DNA of 32,653 nucleotides from Enterobacter sp. Bisph1. Its GTDB lineage: Bacteria > Pseudomonadota > Gammaproteobacteria > Enterobacterales > Enterobacteriaceae. Below the pieces are notes generated by a model. That model was not told where the DNA came from, made no database searches, and saw only the letters and a list, made by a program, of their open reading frames with translations. Position 1 is the stretch's first letter. The number at the start of each line of letters is the position of its first letter. The translations under genes were made by a program, and so were the position numbers. Shown here one piece after another: positions 25,404 through 32,653 of this stretch. The stretch covers positions 1 through 32,653 of the forward strand of contig NZ_JXAG01000041.1 of NCBI RefSeq assembly GCF_000814905.1, given 5' to 3'.

Positions 25404-26297
25404 ATGAAGCTGGATTTCGCCCTGTTAAATGCGATTGTCGCCGTTGCCAACGCCGGGGGATTTCGCGAAGCCGCTCGCGTTACCGGCAGTAACCCTTCTC
25501 GTCTGAGCGACGCGGTAAAGCGCGCGGAACAGCAGCTCGGCGTACGCTTATTTAACCGCACGACGCGCTCCGTTGCCCTTACCGAAGCGGGCAAAACGCT
25601 GATGGCACGTTTGCAACCGGCGATGAGCGAAGTGGACGCCGCACTCGATGCGATTAACCGCTACCGTTCAACCCCCAGCGGCACGCTGCGCCTGAATGTG
25701 CCCGTCAGCGCCGCCCGGCTGGTGCTGCCCGCCATTATTCCCGCTTTTCTGGCGCAATACCCGGATATTCAGTTGGAAATCATTGCCGAGAGCAACGTGC
25801 AGGATGTTTTTCGTGACAGCTGCGACGCGGGTATTCGCTATGATGAGTGTCTGGAGCAGGACATGATTGCGCTGCCCATTGGCCCGCGCCACCAGCGTTT
25901 TGCCGCCGCCGCATCCCCCGCTTACCTGCAGCAGCATGGCGTGCCGCTTCACCCCAGGGATTTGATAAACCACAACTGCATTCGCGGGCGCTACGCCAGT
26001 GGGGTAACCCCCGAATGGGAATTTGAGCGCGATGGCGAGTCGTTGCGTGTGCAGGTGAACGGCGGGCTGGTGGTCAGCGTCGGTAGCGCGGTGGATCTGG
26101 CGGTGCAGGCGGCGATTGCCGGCAGCGGCATTATCTATCTGTTTGAAGAGTGGCTGCGCCCGGCGATAGAGCGGGGTGAGCTTATCCCGCTGCTGGAACC
26201 CTGGTGGTTATCGTTTAACGGCCCATCTCTTTATTATAATTCTCGGCGGCTGATCCCGGCACCTTTACAGGCATTTATTGATTTTGTGCGTGGGTAG
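25404..26297 (+). CDS. LysR-family transcriptional regulator
   Basis: 297 residues from ATG 25404, chosen because the LysR HTH begins at once (MKLDFALLNAIVAVANAGGF) rather than at the in-frame ATG 25305, which overlaps the divergent gene. HTH at 1-65 (SRLSDAVKRAEQQLGVRLF, TRSVALTEAG), then the substrate-binding domain with LRLNVPVSAARLVLPAIIP and an SGIIYLFEEW segment. It is divergent from the aldo-keto reductase and probably regulates it from the 97-bp intergenic region, which contains the palindrome AATCGATT at 25331-25338. Inducer unknown. Confidence 0.9.
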   Translation: MKLDFALLNAIVAVANAGGFREAARVTGSNPSRLSDAVKRAEQQLGVRLFNRTTRSVALTEAGKTLMARLQPAMSEVDAALDAINRYRSTPSGTLRLNVPVSAARLVLPAIIPAFLAQYPDIQLEIIAESNVQDVFRDSCDAGIRYDECLEQDMIALPIGPRHQRFAAAASPAYLQQHGVPLHPRDLINHNCIRGRYASGVTPEWEFERDGESLRVQVNGGLVVSVGSAVDLAVQAAIAGSGIIYLFEEWLRPAIERGELIPLLEPWWLSFNGPSLYYNSRRLIPAPLQAFIDFVRG

Positions 26298-26374
26298 GCA
26301 AGTTACGGATATATAACGCGATGCCAGGCAGATCTGTCTACACTTGGGATAAGTGCCAAGAGCGAGGGTGAGCC

Positions 26375-27331
26375 ATGATCTTTCCAGCCATGCCAGTCAA
26401 TGAAATCGAACGGCTTAAGTCGCTGTACATGATGGATTTGCTTGATAAAACAGATGATGAACGCTTTGACAGATTAACCCGTACGGCGAAGACCACCTTC
26501 GATGTACCGATTGCGGTAATAAGCCTTCTCGATCGCGATCGCCAGTGGCTGCTGTCGCGCAGCGGCGTCGATACCTGCGAAACGCCGCGCAATCTGTCCT
26601 TTTGCGCCCATGCGATCCTCGAAGAGGGTGTGTTTATTGTCAAAGATACGCTGGCCGATCCGCGTTTCGTTGACAACCCGTTTGTCACCGGCGAGCCCTG
26701 GGTGCGCTTCTATGCGGGCTGTCCGGTGCATCTGCCCGACGGCGCTATTGCAGGTACTATCTGCATTATCGATACTTATCCGCGCCCCTTCTCCAGCGCG
26801 GAGATCAACACCCTGCTCGACTTCGCCGCCATTGTCGAAGATGAGTTTTTGATCCTCAGTATGGCGATGAGCGATAGCCTCACCGGCATGCCGAACAGCC
26901 GGGGGTTTTACCGGACCGGCGAGAAACGCTTCGCCTGGTTTAAAGAGCACAAAAAAGATTTCAGCCTGCTCTATTTCAGTATTGATAATCTGAAAGCGAT
27001 TAATGAACTGCTCGGCAATCGCGAGGGCGATCTGGTGGTAAAAACCTTCGCCAATAATCTGACGAAATGTATTACCGAGCAGGATATTGCCGCACGTCTC
27101 GGCGGCGGAGAGTTTGCCGTGCTGCTGGGCAATGCGGTGCAAAATGGGGTGGATGCGTTTTTATTCGATCTGCAATCACGCATGGACGCTATCGATCATC
27201 TCTCCGGTAAGAATTACCACATTAATTATTCGCACGGCATTATCGAAAACGGCGGCAGTAAATACAACACGCTGCGCGATATGCTGGAGGATTGCGACAA
27301 AGTGATGTACGCCGAAAAACGCCGTCGTTAA
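26375..27331 (+). CDS. GAF-GGDEF protein with degenerate active site
   Basis: 318 residues. A GAF domain (about 20-155; VRFYAGCPVHLPDGAIAGTICIID) is followed by a GGDEF domain starting at SDSLTGMPNSRGF. GGDEF proteins make cyclic di-GMP when intact. Here the signature reads RLGGGEF: residue 245 is Gly where an Asp/Glu is required. The metal-binding Asp of the DIDxFK motif is Ser202 (FSIDNLK). The RxxD inhibitory site is also absent (TEQD). It is therefore probably not a diguanylate cyclase; a GTP- or cyclic di-GMP-binding or protein-interaction role is possible. GAGGGTGAG precedes the ATG. It is convergent with hycI and single-gene. The frame is intact, so it is a divergent protein rather than a simple pseudogene. 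Confidence 0.88.
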   Translation: MIFPAMPVNEIERLKSLYMMDLLDKTDDERFDRLTRTAKTTFDVPIAVISLLDRDRQWLLSRSGVDTCETPRNLSFCAHAILEEGVFIVKDTLADPRFVDNPFVTGEPWVRFYAGCPVHLPDGAIAGTICIIDTYPRPFSSAEINTLLDFAAIVEDEFLILSMAMSDSLTGMPNSRGFYRTGEKRFAWFKEHKKDFSLLYFSIDNLKAINELLGNREGDLVVKTFANNLTKCITEQDIAARLGGGEFAVLLGNAVQNGVDAFLFDLQSRMDAIDHLSGKNYHINYSHGIIENGGSKYNTLRDMLEDCDKVMYAEKRRR

Positions 27332-27334
27332 ACC

Positions 27335-27354
27335 TGCGCCGGGCTTCCGGCGCA
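27335..27354. terminator. Stem-loop between convergent GGDEF gene and hycI
   Basis: A perfect 8-bp GC-rich stem TGCGCCGG-GCTT-CCGGCGCA lies between the two stop codons. T-runs are short (CCGTTT on plus, GGTTT on minus), so it may be a bidirectional but weak terminator for both transcripts. Confidence 0.6.
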
Positions 27355-27358
27355 CCGT

Positions 27359-27814
27359 TTACAGCATCCCGAAACCGCCGTGACCTTCCCAGCCCGCAAG
27401 CCGCTGATAAATAAGCTCCACCGCCTCTTTTACCGGCGGCGTCATCGGGTAGTAAAAACCGACAATATCCGGCTGAATACCGAGAAAAATGACCTCGCCA
27501 ATATCCTCTTTCAGCTGATCAATCAGGTAGTTCAGCGGCATATTGTGGGTGGTCATCAGGAACATCTCGGCAATATCATCCGGGTCGACAACACGAATTT
27601 CGCCGGGGTTTAGCCCCATATCCGTGGCATCAACAATCAACAACCGCGAAGGCTTCAGTTCGCGAATGGCGACAATGTCGTTTTCCGGCGCGCTACCGCC
27701 ATCAATCACCTGCCAGCTGCCCGGTGGATTAGCGGCACACATCTCCGCCAATAAGGGGCCTGCGCCGTCGTCGCCCATCATACTGTTGCCAACACACAGC
27801 AAAACGTCAGTCAC
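27359..27814 (-). CDS. hycI: Hydrogenase 3 maturation endopeptidase HycI
   Basis: 151 residues (E. coli 156; the C-terminal tail is shorter). This cytoplasmic protease removes the C-terminal extension of HycE once nickel is inserted. The three metal-sensing residues known for this family are present: Asp16 in SMMGDDGAGP, Asp62 in IVDATDMG and His90 in MTTHNMPLNY. Its start overlaps the end of hycH by 8 nt. It is the last gene of the hyc operon in this orientation. In E. coli ascB follows on the other side; here a GGDEF gene does. Confidence 0.96.
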   Translation of the reverse strand: MTDVLLCVGNSMMGDDGAGPLLAEMCAANPPGSWQVIDGGSAPENDIVAIRELKPSRLLIVDATDMGLNPGEIRVVDPDDIAEMFLMTTHNMPLNYLIDQLKEDIGEVIFLGIQPDIVGFYYPMTPPVKEAVELIYQRLAGWEGHGGFGML

Positions 27815-28217
27815 GTAATCTCCTTACCATTAAATAGATAGCGCTCTCCTGATGAATATCATGCAGCATCGACAGCAGCGCTTTGCTCCAGGCAAGCTGT
27901 TGCGCGTTTTGCCGCGCCTGCGCCCGATCGAAGGCGTTTGCCAGCAGCATTACGTGGGTTGAGTCGATAACGATTTCACCGTAGCGCGGCACGCCTTCCA
28001 TCTTGCGCCGCGCTTCACTCCCCTCTTCAAGGGTGGCGATCCACGCCAGATAATCATCCCACGGACAAGAGAGCGCCGTTTCCAGGCAGTCGATCACCCC
28101 TAGATGGTGGCCGATAGCCAGGCTGTAATAGACCACCTGCTGCGCCTGGGCGGGTGCGTTGTCGTTCTCGTCGATAAATTTCCGCCGCAGCTGGCTAAAG
28201 ACCACCGATTCGCCCAT
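27807..28217 (-). CDS. hycH: Formate hydrogenlyase maturation protein HycH
   Basis: 136 residues, the same as E. coli HycH. It is needed to form active hydrogenase 3 and is not part of the final enzyme. No motif identifies its reaction; the assignment rests on full-length similarity and operon position between hycG and hycI. The ATG shares one base with the hycG stop codon (TAATG), giving tight coupling. Confidence 0.94.
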   Translation of the reverse strand: MGESVVFSQLRRKFIDENDNAPAQAQQVVYYSLAIGHHLGVIDCLETALSCPWDDYLAWIATLEEGSEARRKMEGVPRYGEIVIDSTHVMLLANAFDRAQARQNAQQLAWSKALLSMLHDIHQESAIYLMVRRLRD

Positions 28218-28981
28218 TAGATTTTCGCCTCCTGCACCACTTGAGCAAGGTGGCTGACAATCTCCGTCAGACGCGGATCGTTCTCCTGGGCCAGCCAGCG
28301 CGCCACTTCATATTCGCCGACGCTTCGCCGTTGCATATAGTCATCGGCAATCTGCCGACCATAGCGGTAGCCCGCCAGCCGCCGGGCGGTGCGGTCCACT
28401 TTCACCCGCAGCGGCTGCACCATGCTCGGATGCAAAATCTCCGCCGGACGATCGTCCTGTTCACCCGGCAGACGGGCGTGGATCTTCTGCTCCAGCAGCC
28501 CCAGCGCCATGGCGAAACCGTACAGCGTGGCGGCAGGCGTCGGCGGGCAGCCGGGAATATAGACATCCACCGGGACGATTTTATCGGTACCGCCCCAGAC
28601 GCAATACAGGTCGTGGAAGATACCACCGCTGTTACCGCACGCGCCGTAGGAGATACAGATTTTGGGATCCGGCGCAGATTGCCAGGCGCGCAGCGCTGGC
28701 GAGCGCATCGCACGGGTGACCGCCCCGGTAAACAGCAGGATATCCGCATGGCGCGGCGACGGCACCACTTTGATGCCGAAGCGTTCGGCATCGAACAACG
28801 GCGAAAGGGTGGCGAAAATTTCGATTTCGCAGCCATTACAGCCGCCGCAGTCGACGCGGTAAACGTAAGCGGAACGTTTAATTTTAGTGAGCAGCGAGGC
28901 TTTCATGCTGGCGATGGATTCATCCACCGTCATCGGCACCGGAATTCCCTCCGCGTCACGCGGACCTAACAGCTGGCTCAT
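28217..28981 (-). CDS. hycG: Hydrogenase 3 small subunit HycG
   Basis: 254 residues (E. coli 255). It is a NuoB-type iron-sulfur subunit that passes electrons to the HycE nickel-iron site. Cluster ligands are visible in DCGGCNGCE (Cys45, Cys48, Cys51), in [10 protein letters not shown] and in PGCPPTP. The C-terminal region contains [17 protein letters not shown], as in E. coli. It overlaps hycF and hycH by one base each. Confidence 0.96.
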   Translation of the reverse strand: MSQLLGPRDAEGIPVPMTVDESIASMKASLLTKIKRSAYVYRVDCGGCNGCEIEIFATLSPLFDAERFGIKVVPSPRHADILLFTGAVTRAMRSPALRAWQSAPDPKICISYGACGNSGGIFHDLYCVWGGTDKIVPVDVYIPGCPPTPAATLYGFAMALGLLEQKIHARLPGEQDDRPAEILHPSMVQPLRVKVDRTARRLAGYRYGRQIADDYMQRRSVGEYEVARWLAQENDPRLTEIVSHLAQVVQEAKI

Positions 28982-29523
28982 TAGCTGGCCTCTCTCATAT
29001 GGCGGGTCAATTCAATGCGGTCGGAGGGCACCAGGCACTTCTGGCGCTTGCACTCCGGGCAGGTTTCAAAACTTTCACGATGCTGCTCGGCGCGGGTATC
29101 GCCGTTATGGGCCAGCAGGGCAATGGCGTAGTCGATCTCTTTTTGCACCGCGAACGGCCGGGCGCAGACGCGGCACTCACACAGCTCAAAGCGCGACTGC
29201 TGCAGGAAATCGGCTTTGCTCCACACCGCCAGTTCATACTCTTGCGACAGGGCAATCGCCGCTGTCGGGCAGACTTCTTCACAGCGGGCGCAAAAGATGC
29301 AGCGTCCGAGATTGAACTGCCACGCCAGTTCGCCGGTACTGAGATCCGTTTCCACCGACAGGGCGTTCGACGGGCAGGCGTTAACGCAGGCCGCGCAGCC
29401 AATGCACTGCTGCGGGTTGTGCTGCGGTTTGCCGCGAAAGTTTTTATCGACCGGCATCGGCGACAGCGGATAGTCGCTGGTTGCCGTACCGGTTTTGATC
29501 ACTTTTTTGATAAAGGTAAACAT
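28981..29523 (-). CDS. hycF: Formate hydrogenlyase iron-sulfur subunit HycF
   Basis: 180 residues, the same as E. coli. NuoI-like electron-transfer protein with two [4Fe-4S] motifs: [12 protein letters not shown] (Cys40, 43, 46, 50) and [12 protein letters not shown] (Cys75, 78, 81, 85). Further cysteine pairs occur in the C-terminal part ([15 protein letters not shown]). It stands 14 nt after hycE and overlaps hycG by one base. Confidence 0.96.
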   Translation of the reverse strand: MFTFIKKVIKTGTATSDYPLSPMPVDKNFRGKPQHNPQQCIGCAACVNACPSNALSVETDLSTGELAWQFNLGRCIFCARCEEVCPTAAIALSQEYELAVWSKADFLQQSRFELCECRVCARPFAVQKEIDYAIALLAHNGDTRAEQHRESFETCPECKRQKCLVPSDRIELTRHMREAS

Positions 29524-29537
29524 CGCTCCCGTTCCCC

Positions 29538-31256
29538 TTACGATTTCAATGGCGAGTGTTTACGCTCAATCGCGTAACGCTCCAGCTCTTTGTAGGCCAC
29601 GACTTTGCTCTTCTTCTTGCGCACATCGACCACCGTCATGCGGTCGGTGCAGGAGTAGCAGGGATCGAGGCTGCCGATGATCAATGGCGCGTCAGATACC
29701 GTGTTACCGCGCAGCATATAGCGCAGGGTCGGCCAGTTGGCATAGGTCGCCGCGCGGCAGCGCCAGCGGTAGAGTTTCTGGTTGTCGCCGGTCATGCTCC
29801 AGTGAATATCATCCCCGCGCGGCGCTTCGGCAAAACCAAGCGCAAAACGGTGCGGAACATAGGTAAAGCCCTCCACCATCAGCGGACCGCCGGGCAGATT
29901 ATCGAGGCCGTAATCGATCATATTGAGCGCGGTGAGCACTTCGTTAATGCGTACTTTCAGACGCGAAATCACATCGCAGCCCTGCTCCGTGTGCACGGTC
30001 ATCGGCAGCAGGCCGTAACCGACGAACGGGTGATCGGCGCGGGTATCGCGCGCGTGGCCGCTGGCGCGCACCATCGGGCCAACGTTACTGAAATCACGGG
30101 CGATCTGCGGATCGAGACGGCCAATGCCAACGGTGCGCTGCTCGATATTCGGCGTACTCATCAGCATCTCCACCAGCTCGGTCACATCGCGGCGCATCTG
30201 CTGCGCCAGCTGGCGAGTCTGGATCATATCGTCTTTCAACATGTCGCGGCGGATGCCGCCGATCAGGTTCAGACCGTAGGTTTTGCGCGCCCCGGTGAGA
30301 ATTTCCGCCATTTTCATTGAGGCTTCACGGACGCGGAAGAACTGCATAAAACCAGAATCAAAACCGACAAAGTGACAAGCCAGCCCCAGGTTGAGCAGAT
30401 TGGAGTGCAGACGTTCAACCTCCAGCAGAATGGCGCGGATCATCTGTGCACGTTCCGGCACCACGATACCCATCGCGTTCTCTACCGAGGTGGTATAGGC
30501 GGTGCTGTGGGCAAAGCCGCAGATACCGCACACGCGATCGGAGAGGAAGGTGACTTCGTTATAGCCCATGCGGGTTTCCGCTAATTTCTCCATCCCGCGA
30601 TGGACGTAAAACATGCGGTAGTCGGCATCGACGATATTCTCGCCGTCGACAAACAGGCGGAAATGGCCCGGTTCGTCTGAGGTGACATGCAACGGGCCAA
30701 TCGGCACCACATTGTTCTTCTTATCACCCAGCTCGTTAATAAATTGATAGGTTTCCGCATCGGTGGTCGGTGCCGGGCGCTGGCGGTAATCCATGCTGTC
30801 TTTACGCAACGGATAGAGTTCATCCGGCCAGTCATCGGGCAGCACCAGACGGCGTTCGTCCGGCAATCCTACCGGGATCAACCCGTACATATCGCGAACT
30901 TCACGCTCGCCCCATACCGCCGCCGGAACGCGCGGCGTCACCGAAGGATATTCCGGTTTCAGCGCGTCCACTTCCACGCGCACGGTGATCCAGCACTTAA
31001 CGCCCTGCTCCATCGACAGCACGTAATAGACGGCAAAGTGGCCGTTCAGTTTGCGCTCGTCGTTGCCAAACAGCACCGAAAGCCAGCCCCCCTGTTGGTA
31101 GTAGAGATACTCCACCACTTCCGGCAGGTAGTTCACTTTAATGGTGATGGTTATCTGGTCTTTGGTCTGCCACGCCTCATCCAGCACCACGCCGGGGAAT
31201 TTCTCATGCAGGGCGGCAAGATAGTGTTGACCGATTTTTTCTTCAAACATGCTCAA
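29538..31256 (-). CDS. hycE: Hydrogenase 3 large subunit precursor HycE
   Basis: 572 residues (E. coli 569). It is the catalytic [NiFe] subunit that reduces protons to hydrogen on the inner face of the membrane. The N-terminal 170 residues are NuoC-like; the rest is NuoD-like. Nickel-iron ligands: Cys243 and Cys246 in RVCGICGFAH, Cys533 and Cys536 in DPCYSCTDR. A 33-residue C-terminal extension starting MTVVDVRKKK follows Arg539, which is the HycI cleavage point by comparison with E. coli, so the gene encodes the uncleaved precursor. It is 6 nt downstream of hycD. All ligands are present and the frame is intact, so an active enzyme is expected if the rest of the operon is complete. Confidence 0.97.
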   Translation of the reverse strand: MSMFEEKIGQHYLAALHEKFPGVVLDEAWQTKDQITITIKVNYLPEVVEYLYYQQGGWLSVLFGNDERKLNGHFAVYYVLSMEQGVKCWITVRVEVDALKPEYPSVTPRVPAAVWGEREVRDMYGLIPVGLPDERRLVLPDDWPDELYPLRKDSMDYRQRPAPTTDAETYQFINELGDKKNNVVPIGPLHVTSDEPGHFRLFVDGENIVDADYRMFYVHRGMEKLAETRMGYNEVTFLSDRVCGICGFAHSTAYTTSVENAMGIVVPERAQMIRAILLEVERLHSNLLNLGLACHFVGFDSGFMQFFRVREASMKMAEILTGARKTYGLNLIGGIRRDMLKDDMIQTRQLAQQMRRDVTELVEMLMSTPNIEQRTVGIGRLDPQIARDFSNVGPMVRASGHARDTRADHPFVGYGLLPMTVHTEQGCDVISRLKVRINEVLTALNMIDYGLDNLPGGPLMVEGFTYVPHRFALGFAEAPRGDDIHWSMTGDNQKLYRWRCRAATYANWPTLRYMLRGNTVSDAPLIIGSLDPCYSCTDRMTVVDVRKKKSKVVAYKELERYAIERKHSPLKS

Positions 31257-31262
31257 ACTCTC

Positions 31263-32189
31263 TTAATAGGTCGCCAGCAAGGAGACAAAGGCTAAAAAGG
31301 CGACGCCGAAACCGGCCCAGGTAATGCGCGAGGTGGCGACGAAACGCAGACGGGCCATGCTGTTTTCAAACAGGGCGATAATCAGTACCCCCGCCACCAG
31401 TTTCACTACCGCCAGCAGCGTCGCCAGCAGTAAACCCGTGACGCTAAAGCTGCTCATCTGCCCCCAGGGGAGGAAAACGCCAACAAACATTTGCAGCACC
31501 ACCAGTTGTTTCAGACTGATGCCCCACTTCAGCACGGCGAAACCGCTACCGCTGTACTCCGTCAGCGGCCCCTCCTGTAGTTCCTGCTCCGCTTCCGCCA
31601 GATCGAAGGGCAGCTTGCCCATCTCGATAAAGGTGGCGAAGGCGCAGGCGCACAGGGCGAGAAACAGCGGAAGCGTGTGGGAGAGCGGCCAGTGATAGAC
31701 GGTGCTGGAGATATGGCTAATATGGGTGGAACCGGCGACCAACGCCGCGACCCACAGGCCGAGCAGCAGGATCGGTTCGACCAGCACGCCGAGCATCGCT
31801 TCACGGCTTGCGCCCAGGGCGGTAAACGGGCTACCAGTATCCAGCCCGGCGATGGCAAAGAAGAAGCGCGCAATGGCGAACAGATAGATCAGGGTTATTA
31901 GATCCCCGAGCACCGGCAGCGGCGAAGCGAGCGTCACCACCGGCAGTGCGGTGGCAATCGTCAGCATCACGCCGACCATGACAAACGGCGTCAGGCGAAA
32001 TACCCAACCGGAAGCGGCCGGGGCAATACTCTGGCGACCCAGCAGTTTCAACAGATCGCGATACTCCTGCAGCACGCCAGGTCCACGTCGGTTATGCAAA
32101 CGGGCGCGCGCCACGCGGCTAATACCCGATAGCAGCGGCGCAACGGCAAACAGCACCAGCGCCTGCACGACGGCAAATAGAAAACTCAT
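31263..32189 (-). CDS. hycD: Formate hydrogenlyase membrane subunit HycD
   Basis: 308 residues (E. coli 307). NuoH/ND1-like integral inner-membrane protein anchoring the hydrogenase arm. Multiple membrane segments are visible, for example 3-20, 67-90 and 126-150, with the conserved stretches RRGPGVLQEYRDLLKLLGRQ and FDLAEAEQELQEGPLTEYSG typical of this family. It begins 2 nt after the hycC stop codon. Confidence 0.95.
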   Translation of the reverse strand: MSFLFAVVQALVLFAVAPLLSGISRVARARLHNRRGPGVLQEYRDLLKLLGRQSIAPAASGWVFRLTPFVMVGVMLTIATALPVVTLASPLPVLGDLITLIYLFAIARFFFAIAGLDTGSPFTALGASREAMLGVLVEPILLLGLWVAALVAGSTHISHISSTVYHWPLSHTLPLFLALCACAFATFIEMGKLPFDLAEAEQELQEGPLTEYSGSGFAVLKWGISLKQLVVLQMFVGVFLPWGQMSSFSVTGLLLATLLAVVKLVAGVLIIALFENSMARLRFVATSRITWAGFGVAFLAFVSLLATY

Positions 32190-32191
32190 TA

Positions 32192-32590
32192 TCAGGCTCC
32201 TCGCGAAATCACGACCACCACCAACACCGCCAGCTCAATCAGCGCCAGGCGGCGCAGCACCATCGGTGCGCTTTCGCCGTGCCAGCCGGGGATCGGGATG
32301 TTGGGTTCCAGCCATTTGCGCAGCTTCAGCACTGGCGCAAAGGCCGCTTTTACCGGCATGGCGAAACCGTGGGCGGTAATCACCATTGATGATTCATGAT
32401 CGTAACCACAGACCCAGGCGCTGCCGCGACGGCGGGCCGGCAGGCGATCGCCTTTAAACAGCATCATCAGCAGCAACGGCAACAGCGGCGTGGCGATCAG
32501 CAGCAGGGCTATCATCGGCGGTGATACGATGGTATCGGCGGTTGGCAGCCCCAGCGGGACCACGGCGAACAGGCGCGGCATTAACCACGG
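32192..32590 (-). CDS. hycC: Formate hydrogenlyase membrane subunit HycC (partial, C-terminal end)
   Basis: About 132 C-terminal residues align with the end of E. coli HycC (608 residues), an NuoL/M/N-type proton-channel-like membrane protein: PWLMPRLFAVVPL, SPPMIALLLIATPLLP, GSAWVCGYDHESSMVITAHG and VVVISRGA at the end. Real hycC sequence can be followed leftwards from the operon only up to 32590. Beyond that the bases are an inverted copy of 32425-32487 and the HycC frame meets TAA at 32621-32623. The ATG at 32581 is therefore internal, not a start. The rest of hycC, then hycB and hycA, should lie to the right in the true genome. Confidence 0.9.
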   Translation of the reverse strand, partial: PWLMPRLFAVVPLGLPTADTIVSPPMIALLLIATPLLPLLLMMLFKGDRLPARRRGSAWVCGYDHESSMVITAHGFAMPVKAAFAPVLKLRKWLEPNIPIPGWHGESAPMVLRRLALIELAVLVVVVISRGA

Positions 32591-32653
32591 CGCTGTTGCC
32601 GTTGCTGCTGATGATGCTGTTTAAAGGCGATCGCCTGCCGGCCCGCCGTCGCG
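32425..32653. repeat. 63-bp perfect inverted repeat at the window's right end
   Basis: Bases 32591-32653 are the exact reverse complement of 32425-32487 (within hycC); after one mismatch 5 more bases pair (32489-32493 with 32585-32589). The arms are separated by about 100 bases. The second arm runs to the very last base and breaks the hycC reading frame. Confidence 0.93.

Overview
The window is a piece of chromosome from a member of the Enterobacteriaceae. Protein-level similarity and gene order match the Escherichia coli asc/hyd/hyc region closely, but the Cys-type formate dehydrogenase, GH15 enzyme and pga placement point to a relative such as Enterobacter, Kosakonia, Klebsiella or Kluyvera rather than E. 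coli. I cannot fix the genus from sequence reading alone.

Layout. (1) 1-4.4 kb, minus strand: hydN, an fdhF homologue with cysteine at the selenocysteine position, and the 5' three-quarters of hypF. This is a formate/hydrogen metabolism operon behind a likely sigma-54 promoter. (2) 4.5-8.7 kb: ascG (repressor, minus) divergent from ascF-ascB (beta-glucoside PTS permease and 6-phospho-beta-glucosidase, plus), with an AscG-like operator between them. (3) 8.8-13.2 kb: an SDR oxidoreductase, a GH15 glycosidase with a probable TTG start, a SAM methyltransferase and a convergent small protein with two 2H-phosphoesterase-like motifs. (4) 13.7-19.9 kb: the pgaABCD operon for poly-N-acetylglucosamine (PNAG) synthesis and export, closed by a terminator. 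(5) 20.0-21.7 kb: an AT-rich stretch with a two-gene unit of unknown function and small ORFs or remnants. (6) 21.7-27.3 kb: an ABM-ACT-ArsR operon, an AscG-like LacI regulator, a PdxI/YdbC-like aldo-keto reductase divergent from a LysR regulator, and a GAF-GGDEF protein with a degenerate active site. (7) 27.4-32.65 kb, minus strand: hycC(partial)-D-E-F-G-H-I, the formate hydrogenlyase operon, read from the right.

How it fits together. Regions 1 and 7 serve one pathway: formate oxidation coupled to hydrogen evolution by hydrogenase 3, with HypF and HycI maturing the nickel-iron subunit HycE. In E. coli K-12 ascB is followed almost directly by hycI. Here about 18.7 kb of accessory genes (regions 3-6) lies between them, so this junction is a site of gene gain or loss. 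The accessory block centres on biofilm polysaccharide export, with several small regulator/enzyme modules.

Most notable points: the cysteine-type FdhF between hydN and hypF; the GGDEF protein that has lost catalytic residues; PgaB without a recognisable lipobox; an intrinsic terminator embedded before the stop codon of the 2H-like gene; an AT-rich orphan gene pair with a frameshifted small neighbour; and a perfect 63-bp inverted copy of hycC sequence at the extreme right end that breaks the hycC frame and is probably an assembly or chimera artefact.
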